From Candidatus Accumulibacter sp. ACC003 (GTDB taxonomy: Bacteria > Pseudomonadota > Gammaproteobacteria > Burkholderiales > Rhodocyclaceae), in contig NZ_CAJQTX010000005.1 of the NCBI RefSeq assembly GCF_907163085.1, positions 620,001-684,000 of the forward strand: a stretch of 64,000 nt of DNA, given 5' to 3'. Every line of letters starts with the position of its first letter. Within the stretch, counting starts at the first letter, position 1. Below the pieces are notes generated by a model. That model was given only the letters and a program-made list of their open reading frames with translations, was not told the origin of the DNA and made no database searches. Both the position numbers and the translations under genes were made by a program. Positions 55,485 to 63,907 of the stretch are shown here, one piece after another.

Positions 55485-56642
55485 CTACGCCGCCGCTGCC
55501 GACCGCAGACGCCCCGGCCCAAGCAGCTCAGCCGAGATCCCGAAAGCCGCGAGATGGGGTGGAATCGCCGCACCGCGAACCAGTGCGGCGCAGCTTTCCG
55601 CCATCGCTGGCGCGGTCTGAATGCCGTAACCGCCTTGCGCAGCGAGCCAGAAGAACCCTGGTGCCAGCGAGTCGAAGCCGCCAACCAGACCGCCATCGGC
55701 GACGAACGACCGCAAACCGGCCCAGGTGTGGGTGGGACGACGAATCGCCAGCGTCGTCATCTGCGCGATGTTGAAGATGCCCGTGGCGATGTCCAGCTCT
55801 TCGGCCTGGACGTCTTGCGGCTCGACCGGGTCGGCGTTGGCTGGCGAGCCGAGCAACATGCCGGCGTCCGGCTTGAAGTACCAGTCCTCGGCGACGCCAA
55901 TGGTCAACGGCCAGCGCCTGCTGTCGAGGTCTGCCGGCGGCGCGAAAATAAAAACCGATCGCCGCCTTGGCTGCAAGCCGATGCGCGCGACACCCGCCAG
56001 GGTCGCGATCTGGTCCGCCCACGCGCCAGCGGCATTGACCACCACTGGTGCGACGTACTGCTGCCCGCCAGCGTCGAGCGACCAGTAATCGGCACAGCGT
56101 TGCAAAGCGGTGACCTCGGCCGCGCAGACCAGCACGCCGCCGTGTCGACGCAGAGCACGCAAGTAGCCTTGATGCAGCGCCTGTACGTCGATGTCCGAGG
56201 CCGCTCGATCAAGGATCGCGCCGAGCACCTTTTCCGGCCGCAGTACCGGCACCATCGCGCACGCCTGTTGCGCAGACAGCCGCTGTAAATCCTTGCCAGT
56301 GCTCGCCAGATCTTGCCAATGGTCGCGCAATAGCTGGTCTTTCCCCGGTGCCGCGACGATCAGGGCGCCGCGCGGCGAAAGCAGTGGGTGATCGGCGAAT
56401 CCTTCCGGCGGAGCAGCAAAGAAAGCGCGGCTGGCCATGGTCAGGGCGCGCACCTGGCGGTTTCCATAGCTCTCGGCAAACAGCGCCGCCGAGCGACCGG
56501 TCGAGTGATATCCCGGCTGCTGCTCACGTTCCAGCACGATCACCCGCCCGTGTTGCGACAACCAATAAGCGATCGAAGCACCGGCGATGCCGCCACCGAT
56601 GATCACAAAGTCGGCACGATTGCTCGCTCCTGAAGTAGGCAT
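55485..56642 (-). CDS. FAD-dependent amino-acid oxidase/dehydrogenase (DAO family)
   Basis: The protein has 385 residues. The dinucleotide motif is DFVIIGGGIAGASIAYWLSQHG near the start, then PGYHSTGRSAALF, VVNAAGAWAD and the C-terminal AGLRSFVADGG and AQGGYGIQTAPAM typical of glycine/D-amino-acid oxidoreductases. ATG 56642 is chosen since the motif then lies at residue 12. The substrate is unknown. Its upstream region, 75 bases away, is where the first insertion sequence landed. Confidence 0.88.
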   Translation of the reverse strand: MPTSGASNRADFVIIGGGIAGASIAYWLSQHGRVIVLEREQQPGYHSTGRSAALFAESYGNRQVRALTMASRAFFAAPPEGFADHPLLSPRGALIVAAPGKDQLLRDHWQDLASTGKDLQRLSAQQACAMVPVLRPEKVLGAILDRAASDIDVQALHQGYLRALRRHGGVLVCAAEVTALQRCADYWSLDAGGQQYVAPVVVNAAGAWADQIATLAGVARIGLQPRRRSVFIFAPPADLDSRRWPLTIGVAEDWYFKPDAGMLLGSPANADPVEPQDVQAEELDIATGIFNIAQMTTLAIRRPTHTWAGLRSFVADGGLVGGFDSLAPGFFWLAAQGGYGIQTAPAMAESCAALVRGAAIPPHLAAFGISAELLGPGRLRSAAAA

Positions 56643-56707
56643 CCACTTTCCCGCGTATCCGAACGCGCTATTGTCGCTGCTCACCACAGGCGTGCGCAAT
56701 GCGGCCT

Positions 56708-56717
56708 GCCGGCTGCC
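56708..56717. repeat. Left copy of 10-bp target-site duplication
   Basis: GCCGGCTGCC directly abuts the left inverted repeat; the identical ten bases follow the right inverted repeat. Confidence 0.92.
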
Positions 56718-56811
56718 CAGGGTGGATTTGTCCTCTCAGGCAACGCACGGGCAATCAAGCAGTTAGTTCTTCCCCCTGGACATCTGCGCCGGAAGTCCGT
56801 ATAAATGGCGC

Positions 56812-57885
56812 ATGGAAAGCGTTCTTGGTGCATTGCGTGTTCGCTTGGTGGGCAAGAGCGAAGAGGCTCGCTATCGGGAGTTGATGGCAGAGCATCACTA
56901 CCTGGGCGACCTGGCGAAGATCGGGCACACGCTTTGGTACGTGGCCACCTACGGCGAAAAGTGGACGGCCCTGCTGAGTTTCTCTGCGGCGGCCTGGAAA
57001 TGCGGCGTTCGTGACCGCTGGATCGGCTGGGACTATCGGCATCAGTACGATCGCTTGGGCCTGGTCGCCAACAACAGTCGCTTTCTGATCCTTCCCGATT
57101 GGCATTACCCCAATCTCGGCTCCAAGGTGCTCTCGCTGTGCGAGCGACGGGTCGCCGAGGATTGGCAGGCGCATTTCGGGAAGCCGCTGTTACTGCTGGA
57201 GACCTTTGTGGACCCCTCGCGCTTCCAGGGGACCGTCTATCGCGCCGCGAACTGGACGCCTCTGGGGCTGACGCAAGGCTTTCGCCGCACCCGAGAAGGC
57301 TACAGCGCCCACCCGACGTCGCCCAAAGTTGTCTTTGTTCGCCCCTTGCAGGCGGACGCTCGCGGCCAACTTTCCCGCTCGATACTCAACCCCCGCTATC
57401 GCACAGGAGCGCCCAGGATGATGCTCACCGCCGAACAGATGCGCACGCTTCCCGATTTCTTTGCCGGCATCGCCGACCCGCGGCGCGCGCAAGGAAGGCG
57501 TCACCCCCTTCCTGCCGTTCTGGCCATCGCCACGGCGGCGGTCTTGTGCGGAATGCGGGGCTACAAAGCCATCGCCGGGTGGGCCAAAGACCTCACACCG
57601 AAAGCACGCGAGCGTTTCCGCTGTCGTCGCGAGAAGGGCGTTTACCGCGTACCCAGCGAGTTCATCATTCGTGACGTCCTGATCCGTGTCGATCCCATGG
57701 CGCTCGATCAAGCGTGTCAGCAGTGGAACAAGGCCTATGCTCAAGACGACCCCAGTCTGGCGGTCGACGGCAAGACCATGCGCAATGCCCATGACGAGCA
57801 CGGTCAGCAAGCACACATCATGAGCGTGGTCGGGCATCAGACCGGCGTGTGTCACACCCAAAAAAAGTCGGCACCTTGCCCGTAA
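56812..57885 (+). CDS. Transposase orfA: DUF4338 (DruA-like) domain plus ISAs1 N-terminal half
   Basis: The frame has 357 residues. Residues 10-185 are a DUF4338 domain: AEHHYLGDLAKIGH, then LSFSAAAWKCGVRDRWIGWD, LVANNSRFLILP and ETFVDPSRFQGTVYRAANW. Residues 205-300 are the transposase-associated domain (LPDFFAGIADPRRAQGRRHPL). The first catalytic aspartate is in LAVDGKTMRNA. The frame stops shortly after CACACCCAAAAAAAGTCGG. A -1 shift on A AAA AAG there continues straight into orfB, so orfA alone would lack the remaining catalytic residues. Confidence 0.88.
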   Translation: MESVLGALRVRLVGKSEEARYRELMAEHHYLGDLAKIGHTLWYVATYGEKWTALLSFSAAAWKCGVRDRWIGWDYRHQYDRLGLVANNSRFLILPDWHYPNLGSKVLSLCERRVAEDWQAHFGKPLLLLETFVDPSRFQGTVYRAANWTPLGLTQGFRRTREGYSAHPTSPKVVFVRPLQADARGQLSRSILNPRYRTGAPRMMLTAEQMRTLPDFFAGIADPRRAQGRRHPLPAVLAIATAAVLCGMRGYKAIAGWAKDLTPKARERFRCRREKGVYRVPSEFIIRDVLIRVDPMALDQACQQWNKAYAQDDPSLAVDGKTMRNAHDEHGQQAHIMSVVGHQTGVCHTQKKSAPCP

Positions 57886-58598
57886 ATGGCGGGGACGAGC
57901 TCAAGCAGACCAATGAAATCGGGATGTTCATACCCCTGCTCGATGCGATCGATATTCAGGGCAAGGACATCACCGCCGACGCGCTACTGACACAGCGCAA
58001 GCTGGCGACCTACCTGGTGGAGCGCAAGGCGCACTATCACTTCACGGTCAAAGGCAATCAGCCAACACTGCAAGCCGATATCGCGCTCCTCTTCCAGGAT
58101 CGGAAGGGGGCAGACTTCGTGGCGGTTTCGCCACCTGACCATGGTCGGATCGAGACTCGGCGTATTTGGTGCAGCAATGCCCTCAACGCCTATCTCGACT
58201 TCCCGTATGTCGGCCAGGTGTTCTTGATCGAGCGCGAAGTGCTGCACAAGAAGAGCGGCAAGCGGACGCACGAAATCGCTCTCGGGATCACCAGTCGCCC
58301 TCCAGAACAGGCCAGCCCACAGCAAATCCTCGCCATCAATCGCGGCCATTGGTCGATAGAGAACCGCTGTCACTACGTCATCGACTGGAACTACGACGAG
58401 GACCGTAGCCGTATTCGGACTGGTTACGGACCCGAGAACATGTCACGCCTGCGCCGCTTTGCCGTCGGAATCCTGCACCACTTCTCCGACGGCAAAACCA
58501 GCATTTCCGAAAAAATGCGCCACCTCAACCGCAACATCCGATTGGTCTTCGACTACCTGCGCATGACCAAAAATTCTACAGGCCACGTATCACCTTGA
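57849..58598 (+). CDS. Transposase orfB: ISAs1 DDE C-terminal half
   Basis: From the slippage point, KKVGTLPVNGGDELKQTNEIG continues the transposase. The second catalytic aspartate lies in DITADALLTQR and the glutamate in HWSIENRCHYVIDW. The ending RFAVGILHHFSDGKTSIS is typical of the family. Its own ATG (57849, MSHPKK) is not needed if the protein is made by frameshifting from orfA. The frame is -1 relative to orfA. Confidence 0.88.
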   Translation: MSHPKKVGTLPVNGGDELKQTNEIGMFIPLLDAIDIQGKDITADALLTQRKLATYLVERKAHYHFTVKGNQPTLQADIALLFQDRKGADFVAVSPPDHGRIETRRIWCSNALNAYLDFPYVGQVFLIEREVLHKKSGKRTHEIALGITSRPPEQASPQQILAINRGHWSIENRCHYVIDWNYDEDRSRIRTGYGPENMSRLRRFAVGILHHFSDGKTSISEKMRHLNRNIRLVFDYLRMTKNSTGHVSP

Positions 58599-58625
58599 TC
58601 CCGGCACGAGAACAAATTTACCGTG

Positions 58626-58635
58626 GCCGGCTGCC
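58626..58635. repeat. Right copy of 10-bp target-site duplication
   Basis: GCCGGCTGCC directly follows the right inverted repeat and is identical to 56708-56717. Confidence 0.92.
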
Positions 58636-58802
58636 GACGCCATCGCGGGTTGGTCAAACAGCGCCGCCCCTCCCGGGTCTTCCCCAGGAGTCAGGTGGCC
58701 TCCCCGCTGCGGAAAATGGCTGGCAAGTAAGACGAGGAATTGGCCAGGGCGACACCGCGACCTGAGCCATGACGCCGCAGGTCGCGAGCGTCAGGGCTCG
58801 CG

Positions 58803-60415
58803 GATCTGAGTATTTTCCAATTCAGGTATGAGCCTGAAGGAGGGAAGATCTCGGAGAGGTTGAGAGGCGGGTTGAAGGTTGAAAGGGGTAGTGTAACGGG
58901 GTTGAGTTTGCAGCGGCGGATGGGGTTGTAGGGTTGGTGTTGTGGGGTTCTGGAAAGCTTTTTTTAAACGGGTTTCAAAAGCGCCCGCAGGGCTTCCGGC
59001 GGGCGGATTGCGTAGCAATTGGCCTGTCTGGCAAGCGAAGCGCGGCAGGGGGTTGGAGGCGGCGTCAAGCGCGCCGCTTCGGTTTGTCAAAGCTGTCGAA
59101 GAGATCGCCCTTGGCGCGTTGCATCGCTTGCGTGGCGGCCAGGTCAGGTTGCGAGCGAGCTTGTGTCTGCAAGGCCTGCAGCGTCACCCCCGGGTTCAGC
59201 TGAACCAAGTCTTTTTCGCACAACTGGGCCAGACACTCCAGGGGCGTTTTTACGTCCTCGTGCTTGTAGCGCTTGACGATCTTGCCCTTCGGGCTGACGA
59301 CGTCCGTAGCGAACATGCAGGGGCGGTGCAGGTTGAGCCACGGATTGAAGGTCTCCTGATAGAAGGCATTGATCGGCTGGGCGAAGTGCTGCGGGATATG
59401 CGCGTAGCCCATGTGCTTGCGCACCACGCTGGCATTTTTGCTTTCGGCCAGGGCGTTGTCGTTGCTATGACGCGAGCGTGATTTGGTCTGCTCGATGCGC
59501 AACTTTTCGAGCAGCGCCGCCACCTGACGGTTGATGAACTCCGAGCCATTGTCGGAGTGAAAGCCGCGTACGACAAACGGGAACTGAGCCAGGATCAAAG
59601 CCAGCACTGGCAACAGAAAAGCCTCGCTGATGGCCTGCACGCAGGCCTCGACCTGCCACTGGCTGACCGCATCCACGCAGGTGATGTGATAGACGCCCTT
59701 GACGCCGTCCCGGTCGCCTTGATGGACGGTGTCGATACGCACAAAGCCGGCACGCCCGTCCGGCGCAGGGGCCTTGCGTACGCCGATGGCGTTGCACACC
59801 GAGCGGGTCTGCGTGAAATGGATGCGCTGCGCCTGATAGCCGGCGCTCTTGCGCAGGTTGTACAAGTGCGAGGCGGGGAGCGTAGCCAGACGCTCATAGC
59901 GCGCGTCACCGTACTCCCGGTAGGCCCGCCGCAGGAGGTGCACGATGGCCGGCCCGCAGACGCCTTCGTGGGCTTTGTCCATTTCGACCAGCAGGGCGAT
60001 ATCGGCGGCAGTGTACTTGCGTGCAAAAGGCCGGGCCGGTGCCCGGTAGCGCTTGACCAGCGGAACGGCCGCCAAGCGGTTGCCCTGCCAACGAGCCACC
60101 AAGCGCGTAATCTGCGCCCGACTGTAGCCGCTCGTGTGCTCCAGGTAACGCCGCAACACGCCACGTTCGCGCTTGCTACGGCCAGGGTAGTCGAAGCGCT
60201 TGAGCACTCGACTGATGTGCTCGTAGCGCTCGCTATCGTTGCCCGCCGTCGAGAATTCGATGGCGGCGCTGGCGCTGAGAAATTGTTCGACCTGCTCGAT
60301 CGTGCGCAGCTGTGTTTCGTTCATGTTGATCACCATCTTCAGAATGATCAACCCGTTTCTTCCTGCGCCAACATCTTCTTTCAGGCTCATGCCTCGGTGG
60401 AAACACGCGAACCGT
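58803..60415 (-). mobile_element. Second insertion sequence, rve-type DDE transposase
   Basis: Ends are inferred from imperfect inverted repeats: CAGGTATGAGCCTGAAGGA at about 58823-58841 pairs with TTTCAGGCTCATGCCT at about 60379-60394, and similarity continues outward through TTTTCCA/TGGAAA. I could not find a target duplication, so the boundaries may be off by several bases. It carries one transposase gene. Between the left end and the gene are about 225 G/T-rich bases with small hairpins (CGCCCGC/GCGGGCG, ATTGC/GCAAT). Confidence 0.7.
59065..60324 (-). CDS. Integrase-core (rve) DDE transposase
   Basis: The protein has 419 residues. The N-terminal helix-turn-helix part contains RGVLRRYLEHTSGYSRAQITRLV. 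The DDE core has the first Asp in FVRIDTVHQGD, the second in FHSDNGSEF and Glu in NALAESKNASVV. All three are present, so it may be active. ATG 60324 is chosen since MNETQLRTIEQVEQFL is a family-like start. The basic C-terminal tail ends KPKRRA. Family naming (IS481-like or unclassified) is uncertain. Confidence 0.87.
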   Translation of the reverse strand: MNETQLRTIEQVEQFLSASAAIEFSTAGNDSERYEHISRVLKRFDYPGRSKRERGVLRRYLEHTSGYSRAQITRLVARWQGNRLAAVPLVKRYRAPARPFARKYTAADIALLVEMDKAHEGVCGPAIVHLLRRAYREYGDARYERLATLPASHLYNLRKSAGYQAQRIHFTQTRSVCNAIGVRKAPAPDGRAGFVRIDTVHQGDRDGVKGVYHITCVDAVSQWQVEACVQAISEAFLLPVLALILAQFPFVVRGFHSDNGSEFINRQVAALLEKLRIEQTKSRSRHSNDNALAESKNASVVRKHMGYAHIPQHFAQPINAFYQETFNPWLNLHRPCMFATDVVSPKGKIVKRYKHEDVKTPLECLAQLCEKDLVQLNPGVTLQALQTQARSQPDLAATQAMQRAKGDLFDSFDKPKRRA

Positions 60416-60475
60416 TCAGGCTCACACCACAGTGGACAAGGCTATCTGTTGGACGCTTGGCAAGGTTTCCGTAAA

Positions 60476-61111
60476 ATGGCGACCTATAAAAATAAGGAAT
60501 ATGCCGTGGCCAACGCAGCGAAAAAACCATCCTCGACCTTGTTCACCCTGAAGATCGAACTCGTCGATACGACGCCGTGCATCTGGCGCCGGATCGCGAT
60601 CAGTGGGCACGCCAGCTTTGCGACGCTGCACCACGTCATTCAGGCGGCGATGGGCTGGCACGACGCGCACCTGCACGAATTTCGCGTCGGCGACCAGAGA
60701 ATCGGCGTCCCGAACCTGGACTACGATGACCCCGGGCACCCCACTGCCGTCGAAACGAGAGTCCGACTCAACCGTCTGTTGGTCGCCGATACGACCTTCG
60801 CCTACCTCTATGACTTTGGCGATGGCTGGGAACATCGCATCCATGTCGAGCAAGTCCGCAACCGTGACGATCGCTACGGCGACGAGCGCGTCGCCGGGGT
60901 CGAGGGCGGCGAACGCGCGTGCCCGCCGGAGAACGCCGGCGGCGTTGGCCAGTACCAGGAGTTCCTCGAGTGCTGGGAGAGCGATCCCTACGGCGAGCCG
61001 ACCGAAAAAGTGCGCACCTGGGCCGGGCTGGACTTCGATCCCACGCGTTTCGATCGGCCAGCGGCAAACGCGGCGATCGAACGTATGCTGTGGAACGGCT
61101 GGATCAAGTGA
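60476..61111 (+). CDS. Plasmid pRiA4b ORF-3-like family protein
   Basis: This 211-residue protein has LFTLKIELVDTTPCIWRRIAI, the WHDAHLHEFRVGDQRIG motif and TFAYLYDFGDGWEHRIHVE, the hallmark of this family, then GGERACPPENAGG. Function is unknown; homologues are found on plasmids and chromosomes, often near mobile DNA. ATG 60476 begins with MATYKNKEYAVANAAKK. It sits 60 bases outside the right end of the second insertion sequence. Confidence 0.9.
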   Translation: MATYKNKEYAVANAAKKPSSTLFTLKIELVDTTPCIWRRIAISGHASFATLHHVIQAAMGWHDAHLHEFRVGDQRIGVPNLDYDDPGHPTAVETRVRLNRLLVADTTFAYLYDFGDGWEHRIHVEQVRNRDDRYGDERVAGVEGGERACPPENAGGVGQYQEFLECWESDPYGEPTEKVRTWAGLDFDPTRFDRPAANAAIERMLWNGWIK

Positions 61112-61550
61112 GCCGCTGACCCGTCGCGCAGCTGCCCGCTCGGGGCCAGCACGGTGGCGACGCGTCCCGACGCACGACGAAAGCGCAACGACGCCAGCGC
61201 CAGTCGTCGGACGATTCCTCGTATTCCTCGTTCAGCCCCTATCTTGTGGCGCGCGGCGTTCGGGGCGACACAATGAGCCAGCTCCGGCGGTTACCGTGAA
61301 AGTCGCCTTGGCGACCGACAAAGCTCCGTTCGGTAAACAGTCGCCGGTGATCGTGCAAGCCATGAGGGTTTCCTCACATGCTGCGCGCCTTCCGACTGGC
61401 GCGGCGGAATTGTTCGATGGGCAGGGCGCATGCGCCCGCAATTTCCCGGCGCGGTCGTCGCGAGCTTCTCGCGTCGCCACTGCCCCGCTCGGTGGCAGGC
61501 CAAGAAAAAGCCCGCACGCGGCGGGCTCTTGCGGGTCTGGGCGCTGGCGA
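61112..61550. other. Intergenic region with a partial dispersed repeat
   Basis: 439 bases between converging genes. At 61293-61325 is ACCGTGAAAGTCGCCTTGGCGACC, the start of the dispersed repeat; the rest of the repeat is too diverged to trace with confidence. The rhlE terminator lies at its right end. No gene was recognised. Confidence 0.5.
61505..61530 (-). terminator. rhlE terminator
   Basis: AGCCCGC and GCGGGCT pair around ACGCG; on the minus strand the stem is followed by TTTTTCTT, about 22 bases past the rhlE stop. Confidence 0.82.
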
Positions 61551-62939
61551 TCAGCGGTCGCCGTAGGTCCGGCGGCCGGTGTTGGCAGCACCATGAGCGC
61601 CCGCGTCGCGGTACGGCGTGCGCGGCAAACCTTCGCGTCGGGGAGCCGACGACGGCTTGTGCGAGCGATTTTCACCACCTTTCCAGGCGGGCTTGCCGGT
61701 CGGTCGCGGCTTCGCCGGGGCCGGTCGGCGCGTCGGCTCGTGCCCGACAACGACGGCGACCGGGATCAACTGCTTGGTGAAACGCTCGATCTTCTTGACG
61801 TTGAAGTGTTCGGCGTGATGAACCAGCGATATCGCCAGTCCATTGCGGCCGGCGCGGCCGGTACGACCGATACGATGCACGTAGTCTTCGGCGAACTTCG
61901 GGAGGTCGTAGTTGAAAACGTGGGTGATCGTCGGCACGTCAATGCCGCGTGCGGCGACGTCGGTGGCGACCAGGATGCGGACCTGACCACGACGCATGGC
62001 GGTGAGCGTGCGGTTGCGGGCGCCCTGATGCATGTCGCCGTGCAGCGCTGCGGCGTTCAAGCCAGCGAGGTTGAGGCGGTCGCTGACGGTATCGGCGTCA
62101 CGCTTGGTGGCGGTGAATACCAGCGCCTGATCGATCGACGAGTCACGCAGCAGGTGGTCGAGAAGGCGGTTTTTGTGCGACAGGTCGTCGACAAAATGCA
62201 TTCGCTGTTCGATGTTGTCGTGCCGCGTCGACGCCTCGTCGACACGAATCTGCAGGGCGTTGCGAGTCATCCGCTTGGCCATTTCGCCGACGGTGCCGTC
62301 GAGCGTCGCCGAGAAAAGCATCGTCTGGCGACTGCCCGGGGTTGCCGCGACGATCCGTTCGATGTCTTCGATGAAACCCATGTCGAGCATCCGGTCGGCT
62401 TCGTCGAGGACCAGCACCTGCAGCTGCGAGAAATCGATTTTGCCCGAGCTCATGTGGTCGATCAGGCGACCCGGCGTGGCGACCAGGATTTCCGGGTTGC
62501 GGCCGAGCAGTTCCATCTGCTTCGGGTAGGGCATGCCACCGAGGATGGCGACGGCGTGCACGTTGGGCAGCTGCCGGCCATATTTGTCGGTGGCGGCGGT
62601 GACCTGCAGAGCGAGTTCGCGGGTCGGCGTCAGGACCAGCATTCTGGGCTGTGCCGGCTGGAAGCGCTGCCGATCGTTAGAGCGGCCGCGGGCCGGACGC
62701 CGTTCCGGGCTTGCCGGGCGAGCCGGGTCGGCGGCGCGCTCCTGTGAGGCGAAGCGATGTAGCGCAGGCAGCATGAAGGCGGCCGTCTTGCCCGAGCCGG
62801 TCTGCGACGAAACCATCAAATCGCGGCCTTCGAGGGCTGCCGGAATGGCTTCTTTCTGGACGGACGTCGGGGCGCTGTAACCTGAATCGGTAAGTGCTTT
62901 AAGGATGGCTGGATGAAGGCCGATTTCTGCAAAAGTCAT
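61551..62939 (-). CDS. rhlE: DEAD-box RNA helicase, RhlE type
   Basis: The protein has 462 residues. Q motif and motif I are visible (PTSVQKEAIPAAL; SSQTGSGKTAAF), with PTRELALQV, VLDEADRMLDMGF, LFSATL, VATDVAARGID and HRIGRTGRAG. An insert of about 30 basic residues lies after motif I (PERRPARGRSNDRQR). The C-terminal tail is basic and disordered, typical of RhlE proteins that bind RNA. It unwinds RNA in ribosome assembly and decay. A 267-base upstream gap could hold a cold-shock-type leader, but no motif is certain. Confidence 0.94.
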   Translation of the reverse strand: MTFAEIGLHPAILKALTDSGYSAPTSVQKEAIPAALEGRDLMVSSQTGSGKTAAFMLPALHRFASQERAADPARPASPERRPARGRSNDRQRFQPAQPRMLVLTPTRELALQVTAATDKYGRQLPNVHAVAILGGMPYPKQMELLGRNPEILVATPGRLIDHMSSGKIDFSQLQVLVLDEADRMLDMGFIEDIERIVAATPGSRQTMLFSATLDGTVGEMAKRMTRNALQIRVDEASTRHDNIEQRMHFVDDLSHKNRLLDHLLRDSSIDQALVFTATKRDADTVSDRLNLAGLNAAALHGDMHQGARNRTLTAMRRGQVRILVATDVAARGIDVPTITHVFNYDLPKFAEDYVHRIGRTGRAGRNGLAISLVHHAEHFNVKKIERFTKQLIPVAVVVGHEPTRRPAPAKPRPTGKPAWKGGENRSHKPSSAPRREGLPRTPYRDAGAHGAANTGRRTYGDR

Positions 62940-63206
62940 GGTTCTCTCTTCGTTTGGGTGCGCTACGCCCTACCGTCACGGTATGGCGCGTTGGCAAGAA
63001 AAAAATGCAACGCCAACCAACGAAAAGCTGAGAAAGACTCTGATCGATTCGCAGGAGTCAGCAGCAATCGGCACAAAAGCTTTGTGCCGGGGCGGTGCTG
63101 ATTGAATCGACACCAGGGGGCAGGGGGGCTTGAGAATTAAGGCCAGGTTCGCGATGCTCGTCGCACTTCGCGATGAGTCCGCCAAGTGCAGCCGTGCATA
63201 ATAGCA

Positions 63207-63878
63207 CTATTTTGTGTCGCGATGATCTTTTCTTCGCTGAAAGTCTAATCCGCGACTCCTCTCCTGCCCCTCTGCCGGACGCTCCGGCGATGGCCGCTGG
63301 CCATCACGCTTGGCATGTGTTGCCGAGTCGACCGCGCCCAGTTGCAGCAGCCGCGGTGAAAAGACCTCGCTTACGAGCACCGACTGGGCGCCAAAACCGA
63401 AATGCGAGCGCCGCGCGCAGAGTGTGTCGGGAGGCCGTTTGGTCAGTTGCAGCGCGTCGATTGCTGGTGCAAAAAGAGCATGGCGACGATCCAGCGCCTT
63501 GAAGTGCATCGCGCCGCGGCTGAATCCGGGGTGCGCAAAAAGCAGCGCGCCGAGCGAGCGATTGCCCAGGCGCGCCAGCCAGACCAGGAGCGGCCCGCGT
63601 GGCCGCCGGGGCAGAACGGTGTGCGCGAAGACGACGATCTGGTCGTCACCGAGCAAGGCCACTTCGCGGATCCAGGCGCGCGTTCCGGGCACCATCCCCA
63701 GGGCCAGCGCTTCGTCGGCTGTCGGCATGCCGAGGCTCTGGCGCAGCACGCGCACCGTAAAGCGTCCGCGCGCCTGAATGCGGGCGGTCAGCGAACTCCG
63801 GTCACGCAGCCAGTGCCTGAAGGGCGCGTTCGCGGGCGTGCGCAGCAAGCTGCTGCGCCATCGCCGGTGGCCGCTCAT
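63207..63878 (-). CDS. ubiC: Chorismate--pyruvate lyase
   Basis: The 223-residue frame has the family pattern: LRDRSSLTARIQARG, then WIREVALLGDDQIVVFAHTVLP, LGALLFAHPGFSRG and ARRSHFGFGAQSVLVSEVF. It makes 4-hydroxybenzoate from chorismate, the first step of ubiquinone synthesis. About 45 residues after SPRLLQLGA are charged, low complexity and absent from most family members. The start is the ATG at 63878. Confidence 0.85.
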   Translation of the reverse strand: MSGHRRWRSSLLRTPANAPFRHWLRDRSSLTARIQARGRFTVRVLRQSLGMPTADEALALGMVPGTRAWIREVALLGDDQIVVFAHTVLPRRPRGPLLVWLARLGNRSLGALLFAHPGFSRGAMHFKALDRRHALFAPAIDALQLTKRPPDTLCARRSHFGFGAQSVLVSEVFSPRLLQLGAVDSATHAKRDGQRPSPERPAEGQERSRGLDFQRRKDHRDTK

Positions 63879-63907
63879 TGCGGGAACGGTCCTGAGCCTA
63901 TCCAGGC

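Larger units (their letters stand above)
56718..58625 (+). mobile_element. Complete insertion sequence, ISAs1-type with DUF4338 domain
   Basis: The 1908-bp element has imperfect terminal inverted repeats: CAGGGTGGATTTGTCCTC at the left and, read inward from the right, CACGGTAAATTTGTTCTC (14 of 18 match). It is flanked by a perfect 10-base direct repeat GCCGGCTGCC, at 56708-56717 and 58626-58635. Two overlapping frames encode the transposase. ISAs1-family elements make target duplications of 8-10 bases, which fits. The intact ends and duplication indicate a fairly recent insertion. Confidence 0.92.

Noticed and set aside
56812..57400. Druantia defence system (druA)
   Set aside because: The DUF4338 domain is inside a complete insertion sequence and fused to a transposase; no druB-E or druH genes are near.
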